Shown piece by piece: positions 12,254 to 23,075 of a stretch of 64,000 nt of DNA. The first letter of the stretch is position 1, and each line of letters starts with the position of its first letter. Made by a program: the position numbers and the translations under genes. The notes beneath the pieces are model-generated. The model had not been told where the DNA came from. It saw only the letters and a program-made list of their open reading frames with translations, and did not search any database. This stretch comes from Metallyticus violacea (Eukaryota; Arthropoda; Insecta; Mantodea; Metallyticidae), in assembly GCA_030762175.1 (NCBI GenBank), contig CM060831.1:31323001-31387000 (forward strand), in the 5' to 3' direction.

Positions 12254-12492
12254 AACTCCAGTTTTTACTACAGGCGGTGGACATTAATAATACATGAGAT
12301 TAAATGATAAATTGGGAAAATTTTGAGGTGAGGGGGAAGGAAGTGTTGAAAACTTACGTTTAGGGTGCCTCCCAAGCATTTCCTTTGATGGGGATGGAAG
12401 AAAGTCTGGGGCAAATCTTCGATCAGAGAGGAGTCCTGGCGGGAATCGAACACAAACCTTTCCGTTCACCATTCTGATTTATGTAATTGAGC
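12254..12492 (-). mobile_element. SINE2 copy e, diverged
   Basis: Minus-strand SINE2: the tail (GTTTTTACTAC...GGCGGTGGACA), the ATGATAAATTGGGAAA block and the head with B-box complement GGGAATCGAAC are all recognisable. The body is diverged, and the tail is split by SINE1 copy 2. Confidence 0.7.
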
Positions 12493-12639
12493 TAAGGAAA
12501 CTATCACAAGATAAACAGAAAGCATTGAACTGACTGCGGAGATCGATTAGAATTTCAAAATTGGAATTAAAAATTGAAAAATAAAAGAAATAATGCAATA
12601 AGTAGACGGATATTTGTGGATATTTTAAAACTGGATGAA

Positions 12640-12900
12640 GAGTAGCAATCGGCGTGGTATGGACACTTGCAACGTATGGAAGCAGGAAAACTACTAAACC
12701 CCGTAATGAAATGAAGACCAACAGAGAGAAGGAAAAGAGGAAAACAGGTAGGGTTGGCTTGATGGAATGATGGATGCAATGAAAAGTCGTGGAATGAAGT
12801 TGGAGTATGGTTTGACAATTACAGCTGTAGTTGGAAGACGGAGGAATTCATTATGAAACTGGTAATAGAAGCAAGAAACGTGCTAGGTAAATAATGAGCA
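12640..12900 (+). pseudogene. Non-LTR retrotransposon ORF2 C-terminal fragment
   Basis: From 12655 the frame reads WYGHLQRMEAGKLLNPVMK, a stop, then RPTERRKRGKQ. This is the WxGHvxRM...RPxGKRxRGRP tail typical of reverse-transcriptase polyproteins of non-LTR elements, further eroded downstream. No poly-A or TSD was identified. Confidence 0.55.
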
Positions 12901-15075
12901 GGGAAGAATGTAATGAACATATTACTTAAGACAAATAGAGCAAAACACAGGATGATCATGACTAATTTTTAACACTCAAAGAGGTTAAGCTATTTGGAGG
13001 ATAATGCTGCTGCATATGAGTCAGTCGGAATATCCTTTTTATTATGATCCCACAAGTCTAGAATTGATCTTATATTACCCTCTAACCACTACATGCCGTT
13101 CCGCGTTATATGCTTGTGCTTAGCCTGCCAACAAATCAATTCAACGAGGAAGCAAAATTAAATAACACGCTTGGTTGCAAGCGAAAATTGAAAGCTTTCA
13201 TTTGCAGCCATTCTATTCAAATAGAAACCATATTGTACCTAGCGTATCATTACACGGAAATTACGTAGTGCAATTAACACAATCAGTACGACGGACTGAT
13301 GAAGCATTTTTGCTTTAAACTAATCCAGAGACCACACAAAGTAAATCTTTACAATGGTTTTGATCAACAGCCTTATCAGAATTCCGTTATTGAAAACGAG
13401 AATTAAATCCAAGCCGTCATCTGAAAAATTATTCTCACAAAAGTTTTTAAATTCTCAGGAGAGAAATAAAATGCTTGCCAAATTCTTTACTGCATAAAAA
13501 AAACAAAAAAAAACAAAAAACAAAAAAAACTAAGTACAAAATTGTGTTTTTTTCCAAAAAAAATTATCTCTCTTTAAATTTTGCATTAATAAAGAAAACA
13601 AAAATGTTTTCAACGCATTTGTTGCTATAATCTTCAGTAACACTCATTAAGCCACCTGCTTTCGAAATGGCTTTGCGAAATTTGTGTTGAACAGGCACAA
13701 ATCAATTCTGGTTATTAATATAGGATTAAATAATTTTCATTCTTAAACTTATGAACATCTCTTTGGACGTTTTGAGATCAACAATGAATCATCGCACGAC
13801 AGGCATGAAGCTTTGGGAGCAATACATCAATGTGCTCGTGTCGGTAAGCGCTATTGTTGCGTCACAATTGATAGACGAGGGTGAATATGAAGCGAGAGCA
13901 TTCCCATGCAGAGAGTTTTGAAAGGTTTCAGCGTGTATTAAGGAGTTTTGCACTTCACAAGGAACCACTTAACGGTGATTTTCAGAATTTAAAAGGTCAA
14001 TTATTCCTGGAAAACGATCAACAGCAAGTCCGAAGAGGTATAATAATATTCATTCTTAGAATAATGTACTTATTGTCCTTCTAGACATCCCATCTTCATA
14101 CTGAGAGAAAATTCCGGGAAGTCCGAATGAACATGTGATGTGGCGTTGAAACGCAAAACTAAAAAAATATTGATTTCTGTATTATTATATTGATTTCATT
14201 GTAGATTAATTATAGAGAATGGATTTGGTGAACTTAACACTACACAATGCACGATTTTAGAAGGCTTATGGTTTGAGCCAATCCCAACTCGCTACGGTTA
14301 CGTTGCTACCAAGTGCTCGAGAAAGGGGGGGGGGAGAAACATCGGAACAATCACTGAAATAAATATTGTACAGCACCTGAAAGTTTATCTTCTTCCACCT
14401 CGTTCCATGTCACTTAATATAGCATCACTTTTCTGCAGATGCATCATGCTGTCTCGATCTACTCCTTGTGAAAAAAGTTTCCCTGCAGTTTTTCGCAGTA
14501 CTTTTACTCTGTCATGAGCGTTTAAGCTAATCAACAACCACTAAACTAAAAGTTGTAACTTTCCCTTATACCTTGGTCCTTATTAATTCAATGGAGTTAC
14601 ATGGGCAATGATATGGAGATAAATTAATAATTTGGTGCCCTTATTTCCAAAACAATTTAATTTATATAGTACTTTCTTCTCTCCTTTCCGTCTTGTGTTC
14701 TGTACTCATTCATTTTTTCTAACAATTCTCCTCTCATTTAAAACGAATGGAATATCACGATATTTCTTTCTAATCAGCTCTGAATATCCTTTTTCGGGAA
14801 TTTGAGGAGGTAAGTTTATTAATGACTTTATAATAGTAGAGCTGGGATTATCCATTACTATGATTGTCTCCCTCTCTCCTCGTTTGAGGCCTCTGACCCT
14901 TAATTACTTTACATGCATAATAATTTTACTGGGTTGTGTCTACGTAGTAGAAAAACACAATGTTAAAGAAGCTAGCAGGCTGCTTTGTAATGTAAATCCG
15001 ATGAATACTCTTCAGCAAAGAGTTTTAAAGGAAGCCTGGCCCGTTATTTACAAAACAAGATGGTGGAATAGTGTC
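12901..15075. other. No recognised content
   Basis: Holds the A-rich tract at 13495 and a 67-codon open frame at 13881 with no recognisable motif. A second 72-codon frame at 14860 has a hydrophobic stretch near its start but no splice or start context that would support a gene. Confidence 0.4.
13495..13533. repeat. A-rich tract with periodic C
   Basis: Runs of 5-9 A separated by single C, about 39 bases. No attached SINE body was seen. Confidence 0.9.
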
Positions 15076-15306
15076 TAACACCCTTTTTTACTATTGAGGC
15101 ACCATTGATGACACATGAAATGAAATGATAAATTGGGAAAGGATTTTTTAAGAAAGGAAACGTTCCTGACCTAAATTTAAAGTAACACCCCGGCAGTTGC
15201 CATTTATGAGGACTGAGGAAAACCTGGAAAAAACCTCAGTTAGGAAGGACGGTCCTGGCGGGAATCGAACCCCAGACCTCCCGCTCACAAGTTCGTGGCT
15301 TAACAA
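15076..15306 (-). mobile_element. SINE2 copy b, 5'-truncated
   Basis: Minus-strand SINE2 from the tail through the B-box complement GGGAATCGAACCCC to about 15306. The A-box half of the head is lost. Confidence 0.78.
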
Positions 15307-15646
15307 CAGTATTTACTAGCTTAGTTTTAAATAAGAATGCCCTTCCCTTAAGTTTATGCCTGAGAGCTCAATCAGTTTATAGTCGCAATATACAAACCGT
15401 CTGTGGATGTATTAAATAGAAACTTTGACAAGAATAGAATTTGTTTATGGTCCTAAAATATTTTCTAAGAACTATTTTTCATAATATCTAACAATTTTCC
15501 TTTTCTATACTTTTCCTCTGTTTCATAGCTCCTTGACACACAAATAGAATGAGAATAGCGTCAACTTCATCCACAAATAGGACAAACGCGCTAATCCATT
15601 CTTAACCCATTACCTTTAAATATCCACATCTCTAGTCTAAGCCTTG

Positions 15647-15648
<2 letters not shown>
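15307..15648. other. No recognised content
   Basis: AT-rich spacer. Confidence 0.5.

Positions 15649-15690
<42 letters not shown>
15649..15690. repeat. (AT)21 microsatellite
   Basis: Uninterrupted AT dinucleotides immediately before the mariner relic copy A; could extrude a cruciform. Confidence 0.97.
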
Positions 15691-15692
<2 letters not shown>

Positions 15693-15694
15693 TT

Positions 15695-16290
15695 TTATTG
15701 CAATTTCGATATACCAATGCAATGAAAGAGAAGCCGAACTTTGCTTGATTTCGTCATGCTGTTTAGGCAAGTACTCTGCCTTGCCTTCTTGAAGTACGGT
15801 GTATGCTCCCAGGCTTATATTACAGATTGCTGAAGAGTAGCAGCTGCATACAACCAGGTACATTTTAAAATTCATTCCTGAAGATGAAACTGTCAATAAG
15901 GAGACTTACGTTGTCATTCTTAGGCGTCTGCGTGATGCAAGGCCGCAGTTGTGGCAAGGATAGAATTTGGCTGTACTTCATGACAACGCCGCAGCACACA
16001 AGCGAAGTTCTCGCAAAGCATGTCCGTATTCTTCAGTTTCTTACTCCCTGTTTCCGATAATCAAAAACTTGCAGAGGGTCCTTTCGGTCGAAGAGCTGAA
16101 GAGTACACTGTCCAAGTTCTGCGAAAAGGGACCAAAAATAATCTACAGTGCTGTTTAGAAAAGTCTACGCTGGTAAAACTCTGTCACTGCCCAAGAGGCT
16201 TATTTTGAAGGTAGTGTTAGGTAAAAAGTTAAAATTTCTATGTCATAAAAGTTTCTATATTCGGTTTCTTTTTGACTCTACTAGTATTCA
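15695..16290 (+). pseudogene. mariner transposase relic, family M copy A
   Basis: Readable parts are VLHDNAAAHK (second catalytic Asp, near 15971), SLFPIIKNLQR (after a lost PPYSPDLAP block) and SVEELKSTLSKFCEKGPK. The 3' flank GTTTCTATAT...TTTTGACTCTAC matches the one of copy B at 35.9 kb. Upstream sequence around CTCTGCCTTGCCTTC also matches copy B. Frameshifts and stops inactivate it. It directly follows an (AT)21 run. Confidence 0.62.
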
Positions 16291-16435
16291 TCTCCAACTG
16301 AATCACTTTTCAGCTTCATAAAAACTGATTCATCCAAATTAAATACAATGTATTTGGTAGAAGAAATACTTTTTACACACGAAATAGTGACTTCTCCAGA
16401 AAAGAAATTTAAAGTTAGACAGCTTTCATGTTATC

Positions 16436-16460
16436 AAAAAAAAAAAAAAAAAAAAAAAAA
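16436..16460 (+). repeat. Poly-A run (25)
   Basis: 25 A in a row. No recognisable retroposon body directly upstream. Confidence 0.95.
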
Positions 16461-16506
16461 CCATGACAGATCCGATTGTATCAGCATCCGCCTTCTCTCT
16501 TTTTAG

Positions 16507-16631
16507 TATTAAATGTCCGTTTAAGGACATCAGTCATCACACGTTACAAATATCGGTGCTACAAAACACTTCCCGGCCACGGCGAGCCAGACAATGAAGA
16601 AACGCTGGAAGAGAGAGGGGAAGAAAAGAAA
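16507..16631 (+). CDS. Splice-flanked candidate exon, unrecognised
   Basis: A 125-base segment is preceded by a pyrimidine tract ending in TTTTAG (16501-16506) and followed by GTAAGT (16632-16637). One frame is open across it, 41 codons starting at 16509, ending at a codon boundary. The peptide carries basic CYKTLPGHGEPDNEE and then an acidic/basic stretch to KK. The other two plus-strand frames contain stops. Base composition is less AT-rich than its surroundings. I do not recognise the product. It sits 0.2 kb downstream of a mariner relic and a poly-A run, so a chance open frame or repeat-derived segment is quite possible. If RYa-R intron 1 covers this region, the candidate would lie inside it on the opposite strand. 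Confidence 0.25.
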
Positions 16632-16639
16632 GTAAGTTG

Positions 16640-17649
16640 TGTTTGTGTACCCTATAAATTATGTTATTTTAATGTATATGTCGGTACAAGGAAGGAGCTT
16701 GTGCCGTGAGACAAATAATTACAACAGTAGTGGCGTACTGCCCACCGGTTCCATTAAAAACGCGGGAGAATTTTGTAGCTATATTTCCTAGTGTTGGTGT
16801 TCCTGCAAAGAGCAGCTTACAAGAATTGGTGAAAAAGTGGCGCAACTAGGGATAATGTGTGAATGCGAAAAAGAATAAGGGGAAAAAACAGTTCAAGCCT
16901 TTTCAGTTTTTAATCCTCAGTGTGTGGATGTTCATAAGTTCCACTAAGTAGACATGTAAGTTGACGCAACAGATACAATACCCACTTTGGTTTATTAGGC
17001 GAGGAGCTGGTTTTTCATGGACTACTATGTATGTACTTGCATAAATCACTTGCCATATTTGCTTATGTGTAAACTCATAAGTAAAAACACAATACATAAT
17101 GTGATGTAATTTAAAATTTAAATTTAAAGAATGAAAAAGGTGTGATTAAGACGTGTAATACTTCTAAACAAATTTAAAGCCAACAAAAATTGCCCATAGT
17201 GCACATAATGTCAACTTATTCTCAATAGAAACAATAAGAGCTCGAATGTCAAAACTAGAATTAGAAATGGAAGGATAAGAGAAGCAAGAATTTTTCAGCA
17301 CATGGAAACTTAATGAAAAAATTTGGACTCGTCAAGAGGGTAAATGAAAATCGATTTGCTAAGAGAATTATAGTGAATCACATCTGGAAGAGAAGAAGAA
17401 GAAGAAAACCAAACAAGGAAATCAAGAATGAAAAGAATTAATGAGATAAGATAAGAGATTGCAGCAAACTGAAACGAAACAGAAACAGGAACAAAATACA
17501 TAGATACTAAGATAAAATGAGAACAAGAAAAATGTATCTATGTACATTCACAACATGAAATACACTCTATATGCATTCCATATAAATTGGTGTTGAAGTG
17601 TACTGGTTCGAGCTGTATACTCTTTGGTTCGGAAACTGTCTATTTACTT

Positions 17650-17650
<1 letters not shown>
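16640..17650. other. No recognised content
   Basis: AT-rich; a purine-rich patch lies at 17385-17475. Confidence 0.5.

Positions 17651-17688
<38 letters not shown>
17651..17688 (-). repeat. Poly-T run (38)
   Basis: 38 T in a row, which may be the poly-A tail of a minus-strand retroposon. Downstream GCGGGGCGGCGGTGCTTATT (17722-17741) could be a remnant, but no family was identified. Confidence 0.95.
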
Positions 17689-17689
<1 letters not shown>

Positions 17690-18333
17690 TGTGACCTGAG
17701 AATAAAATTCAAATGTTTCATGCGGGGCGGCGGTGCTTATTGGTTAAGGTATTCATAATGTGCATCCATTTTCATTTCGAGCACAGAGAGGTAAATATCC
17801 TACCAGAATATTTCAATATTTCAGTATCTGAGCCTTCAATCTCAGATTAAATTAATTAATTCCAAATATCTCCTTTCTATCTAAAAAAAATTATATACTT
17901 ACTACAAGAGAGTGCAGAATCGTTCCTGTTACTTCGACCTAAGTGATCAACACTAGTGGAACAAGTAATGCTATTACGAAATCCTTTAGGCGTATATGTG
18001 TTTTAATATTACTAATTTCCATAAAATATGGGCCTGGTATCTGATAATGGTGTTGCTACGTTGTATTTAATGACCTATTTCAACAGTACGCAACACCTCG
18101 CCATTTGCAAATATCGTTTGTGCCTTGATGTAAATTTCCCAAACAGGCAAATAGGTGGAACGTCATAGTCACTAGAGCGCATAGCTTTCGGCATTTTGGC
18201 ATGGAAATAGTTAAATCTCACGGGAAATGTTTTGAAATGTATACGGGACACATTGAACGACATTAAAATATGTATGGTGTAATAAATATATTAATACTTA
18301 TTTATTAATGCTGTCACAATGGACAGCGCATAT
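17689..18333. other. No recognised content
   Basis: AT-rich apart from a short GC-rich patch next to the poly-T run. Confidence 0.45.
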
Positions 18334-18346
18334 CAATACATGAATA

Positions 18347-18652
18347 TATTTTTTTTTTTTTAATTATTTGATTTATTTATGGACGCTCTTTAACATCTCA
18401 GGTCATCAGCGCCCTATTCTATTCAGGGCGTGAAATGGCCAACAACTTTTGCTCAGAGGCCTCTTCTTTCAGGCTTGAGGTTCTTTTTGTGCCGTAAATG
18501 TACGACACGGTACCCACAGCTTTACTTCTCTTCCGAAGGAAGCCATACTTTGGATTCTACGCCCGAAAAAAGCCATCGATCTTGGTCGGATTTGAACCCG
18601 CGATCTTGGGTTTAGAAGGCAAGTATGGTTACCACTATACCACCAGGACCGA
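18347..18652 (-). mobile_element. SINE1 copy 3
   Basis: Full-length minus-strand SINE1 from its tail (TTGATTTATTTATGGACGCT in reverse orientation) to the head CACCAGGACCGAC. TSD CAATACATGAATA (18334-18346) and CAATATATGAATA (18653-18665), one mismatch. Confidence 0.85.
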
Positions 18653-18665
18653 CAATATATGAATA

Positions 18666-19077
18666 AGTTTAGGGGGGGAAAAAAGCAAATTAAAAAAAAA
18701 TGAGGAACGGTCAAGCAAAGAAATGGAGAAAACAAATTTGTATAAAAGGAATGTGAATAGAAAAAGGAGAGCTTATTTAAAAGTGTTCTATGAGGAAGCT
18801 TGATTACTGCACAGGTGGTGGTGAAAGACTCACGTAAAACAGCTATCACAATCTCCTTTATCTTTGTTTTCTGTAAATTAAACATTTTCCAGCTGATGAG
18901 AAAGTAAAGGGAAATAATACCAGAGCTCTCACAATTACTTCTGTGTTCTGAAGCTTATTTTTTCTTTATAGTTTGGTAACGTGGTGTTATACGTATTAAT
19001 TTTTTTTTTTCTTTTATCACTTCCTTGGTTGGCCCTTTTGCTTTTTTTCCAATCTAATGGTTGGAATCTATTATGCA
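18666..19077. other. No recognised content
   Basis: Spacer between SINE1 copy 3 and the TIR element. Confidence 0.5.
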
Positions 19078-19963
19078 GGGTGACCCAATGGAATATGACG
19101 GTTTTCAGAACCTTCTTGTGGGACACTCGTATAGAATTAAATAAAAATACTTTTTTCAAGGAACAAGTGACATAATGCAATTTGTTAATCTGAACTTTTT
19201 TTTTTATCACAAGGAACCAATGAAATATGAACAGTTTTCAGAACGCTGCCGTTTCTAGAGATTTTGCTTTACAGTTATGGTATTGGTTGATATGTAGCCT
19301 TCCAAACATGCAGTTTATTCTTTCCGTTTAGTACATACCAGTATTGATAATTGGACGATTGAAAAACGTGTATTCATTGTTACAAGATTTACTGAATATA
19401 AGTCAATCTCCGACGTTCAGAGAAGATTAAGGTAGAATTTAATGTGCCAGAAATGCTGGCAACACTGAACATCCAGATGGATAATAATGATAAAACTGAG
19501 TTTTTGTTCCAGCAAGATGATGTCACAGCTCACACCGCTCGAGAAACAATGAACTCTCTACGGATCTGTTTTCTGGACGCATAGTGTCTCGATTTGCTGA
19601 TGTTGCCTGGCCAGTGCTGTCTCCAGATCTGACGGTGCAGAATGTCTTTTATGGGGATATTTTAAAAGTAAAGTGTACCTACTGTTACTGGCCAAGGACC
19701 ATCATACAGTTAAAAGTAAACACAACTCGTGAAATTAGGTATATTCATCATGTTTTATTGCAGCGAGTTCTGGTGAGCTTCCACAGCCGATTACACGAAT
19801 GTGTTCATTGACGTGAAGCCCACTTAAAAATGTGATTTTTTAAAAATAAGTTCATATTAATAAACTGGATTGTGCTGATTGTTCCTTGAAAAAGTATTTT
19901 TATTTAACTCTATACGAGTGCCGCACAAGAAGGTTCTGAAAACTGTCAATTCCATTGGGAATA
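19078..19963 (+). mobile_element. Tc1/mariner-type element with about 85-bp TIRs and dead transposase
   Basis: The left arm 19078-19166 and right arm 19880-19963 are inverted repeats (TTTTCAGAACCTTCTTGTG, ACTCGTATAGA and ACTTTTTTCAAGGAACAA in the left arm, near-identical inverted on the right). Inside, the plus strand reads FQQDDVTAHTARETMNSL (19507-19560). After a frameshift come RFADVAWPVLSPDLT (19590-19636), LKVNTTREIR and LLQRVLVSFHSRLHECV. This is a transposase core and C-terminus without the N-terminus: about 0.9 kb, internally deleted. Part of the terminal motif recurs at 19214-19245. Confidence 0.78.
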
Positions 19964-20519
19964 ATCCATGTCGTCGTTTGATGGAATGGCAATTATATCA
20001 ATTATTCTTGAGCTACCGTTAGTTGCCAGACAGTGAATTTTTTCGAAGATCGGATCTCTTCTGCGCCCATGAACGAGAGTTACTTAGTGCTTCTCCAAAA
20101 GGGCGTTTCTATCTCTCTGTGGCAATTGTGAAGTATTTGTTTATTATTTTTAAATGTTATTGAAATGACTCAAACTTTTATGAACACCCTGTATTGGGAT
20201 TACATTTTGTTACTTTGAACTTGACGATTGTGGTACTTTACCTAAAGCTCATCTTCTAGTACGAGGAAAAGTCATAGAGTTGTACAAGCTTCCTAGGCTC
20301 ACATCCTCGTTGGGCTTGAAAGCAATCTGTCATCTAAACGGAAATAGTGGCATCTATTTATTTACTCAACTGCTAGCTTCGTGCAGAGAGGAGCGCGCTA
20401 GAAGGGAAATCTAAATCATACTGACGTAAACTTCTGCAAAGTCTCTCGTTCTCTACTATGGCAGACAATCATTTTCTTGGACGCACTTTCCGGAGTTCTA
20501 CAATCCGTGTTATGAGTTC
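19964..20519. other. No recognised gene; possible transposon end
   Basis: CAAACTTTTATGAACACCCT at 20171-20190, followed by GTA, looks like the outer end of a Tc1/mariner-type element; its partner end was not found. Confidence 0.35.
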
Positions 20520-20530
20520 ACTGATGTCCA

Positions 20531-20816
20531 GTCGGTCCTGGTGGTGTAGTGGTAGCCATACTTAGCCTCGTAAACCCAAGATCGCGGGTTCAATCCCGAC
20601 CAGGACCGATGGATTTTTTCGGGCGTAAAATTCCTAAGTATGGCTTCCTTTGGAAGGGAAGTAAAGTCGTGGGTCCTGTGCAGGCACGTAAAAGAACCTC
20701 AAGCCTGAAAGTAAAAGCCTCTGAGCAAAATTTGTCGGCCGTTTCACACCCTGAATTGAATGGGACGCTGATGACCTGAGATGTTAAAGAGCGTCCGTAA
20801 ATAAATCAAATCAACA
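20531..20816 (+). mobile_element. SINE1 copy 4
   Basis: Full-length with both acceptor-like arms and an intact 3' hairpin (GGACGCT...AGCGTCC). Possible imperfect TSD ACTGATGTCCA (20520-20530) and ACTTGTGTCCA (20817-20827). The body carries a deletion around GGGTCCTGTGCAGGC. Confidence 0.85.
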
Positions 20817-20944
20817 ACTTGTGTCCAAAAGAGGGAATAAAAATTAATAACACCTTTATGAACTGAAATAGATGAATATAAATGAAAGCCAGTCACGAAT
20901 GTTTATGAAGGTTTTTTTATTTTTATTTTTATTAATTTTTAATA

Positions 20945-21202
20945 GTGTTTTTACTACTGAGGCACCACAGGCGGAGGACACCGATGATACATGAGATGAA
21001 ATGGTAATTGGGAAAGGATTTTTTTAAGAAAGGTAACGTTCCAAACCTAAGTTTAGGGTACCTTCCCGGCATTTGCCATTTATGAGGAGTGATGAAAACC
21101 TGGAAAAAAACCCAGTCAGGGAGGACGGTCCTGACGGATTCGAACCCCAGACTTCCCGCTCACGAGTCCACGCCTTAACGACTTCGGCCACCCATGGTGG
21201 TT
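20945..21202 (-). mobile_element. SINE2 copy c
   Basis: Near-complete minus-strand SINE2. It includes the head complement TTCGGCCACCCATGGTGGTT at its right end, the B-box complement GGATTCGAACCCC and the whole body. It lies 130 bases from SINE1 copy 4. Confidence 0.83.
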
Positions 21203-21957
21203 TTATGGAGGTGCCAATGACATCAGATGAATGTCTGCTATTTCGTATCTTTATTTGGTTCTAAGGTGAACTGCCAAGGCATCTATAAATATACATGTCC
21301 TATGAAAAGCCTTGAAAATGGAGAGTGTATTACCAAAGATATCTTGTTCCCACTCTTATTCCTCCTGAAACATTGACTTTGCTTCCACTAGAATCCGATT
21401 CACAGAAAAAGAAATCATGAATTCATCTATTTGGCCAGTCCAACGCACTTTCATTTCATATGTTTGCCTGATGGTTTTACTTTTGTCCCATTTTTCATTG
21501 TTCTACCCTATTTTCTGAAAAAAATCTTGCAGTACAGTTCGAGTTCACAGATAAGAGCCCTGACAGACGAAAAACCCAAATTAAGCGAAATCTCATGAAC
21601 CGAATAGCACAAATAGCACTGTACGGCGTGAGTGAAAACTAGTACAAAACACTCTGTCACGTATATCAGCTATATACTATTCACTTTAGATGCAAATAAC
21701 TGAATGAAGGGGCTTTGTATAACAAAACTTATGACTAGTTATTTCTTATAGAGTTATTTTGTTTACAAATGCCTGAGGATGAACCTCAAGGGATATGAAG
21801 TGATTCAAGTTGCTACGGTAAAATTTTTGAAGGATCATGGTTAAGGCTACCACATTTGATTAAAAATGATTTCACAATCACCTTATAGGGAAAAGGTGCA
21901 CTTTCATTATATAAACCTTAATTTTATACCAAAAAGTAATAAACGATATACGAATTT
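21203..21957. other. No recognised content
   Basis: No gene or repeat assigned. Confidence 0.5.
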
Positions 21958-21968
21958 GAAATCTGTAG

Positions 21969-22252
21969 TTTAGTCGGTCTTGGTGGTGTAGTGGTAACTA
22001 TACTTGTCTCCTAAACCCAAGATCGCGGGTTCGATCCCGGCCAGCACCGATGCATTTTTCGGGAGTAAAAATCCTAAGTATGGCTTCCTTCGGAAGAGAA
22101 GTAAAGCCGTGGGTCCTGTGTCGTACATTTAAGAATCTGAAGCCTGAAAGAAGAGGCCTCTGAGCAAAAGTTTTCGACCGTTCCACGCTCTGAATTAAGT
22201 GAGACGCTGATGACCTGAGATGTTAAAGAGTGTCCGTAAATAATCCAAATCA
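21969..22252 (+). mobile_element. SINE1 copy 5
   Basis: Full-length SINE1 with perfect 11-bp TSD GAAATCTGTAG at 21958-21968 and 22253-22263. The B-box GGTTCGATCCC matches the pol III consensus well. Confidence 0.88.
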
Positions 22253-22263
22253 GAAATCTGTAG

Positions 22264-22987
22264 ATGCCTTCCCAGATTTCTCAAGCGAAATAGCAGCGGA
22301 AAGCGCAGCAGAAAAAAACATGACTGGTTAAATCGCCGGTTCTCAAGTTTTCCCTGATCTGACACCCCCCCCCCCCTTTAAAATCTTTTACTTGCGTGGA
22401 TTCCAAAGATTTAATACAACGTTTAAAATACTAAATTTGCATTATCTATTATTGATTTTTTTATCATTAGCTTAGAAAATTTAAATTTATACACAAACAA
22501 ATAAATGCACATTTTTTACGGAATTTGCCTTATTTTAATGGTACCCTCACACAAGAGCAATAAATCATAACAATAATATAATATTAAAAGGCGTGTAACA
22601 TTAATATTAATAATAAGTAGCAATATAGGATGACAACATTAATCGCTAATTTTAATTTCTGAACAATATAAATGATGCTGCGCTTCACTTACTAGCCGTG
22701 ATATATCAGCCTAATATGAAAATGTGGTATTTTGAATTATGAGATTTTCCAAAAGCCTTTTGCTGGATAAATGAGTGCAGAGAGTCATTTTTCACATAAT
22801 TAAGGCATCAATACTTTAAAAACCTTCTTTGATAGTCCGGGAACATCTGTAACTCGCTAACCCCAGCCTGTGCTGTCCGCTACCGAAAGACAAATGAATG
22901 CGTGAAGAATGAATGTGTTCATTCAAATGAACATACATGACATTAACTTTACAACCTTAGCACGGGTCCACCCGGCGCGATAATGAT
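22264..22987. other. No recognised content
   Basis: AT-rich; C homopolymer of about 12 near 22366-22377. Confidence 0.5.
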
Positions 22988-22988
22988 T

Positions 22989-23074
<86 letters not shown>
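22988..23074. repeat. (GAT)n/(AAT)n compound microsatellite
   Basis: About 11 GAT units pass into about 16 AAT units; the sharp change suggests a point mutation spread by slippage. Confidence 0.95.

Positions 23075-23075
<1 letters not shown>

Noticed and set aside
20700..20790. C/D snoRNA (TGATGA and CTGA boxes in the SINE1 3' part)
   Set aside because: The two boxes are adjacent (TGATGACCTGA), leaving no guide region, and they sit in the loop of the SINE hairpin.
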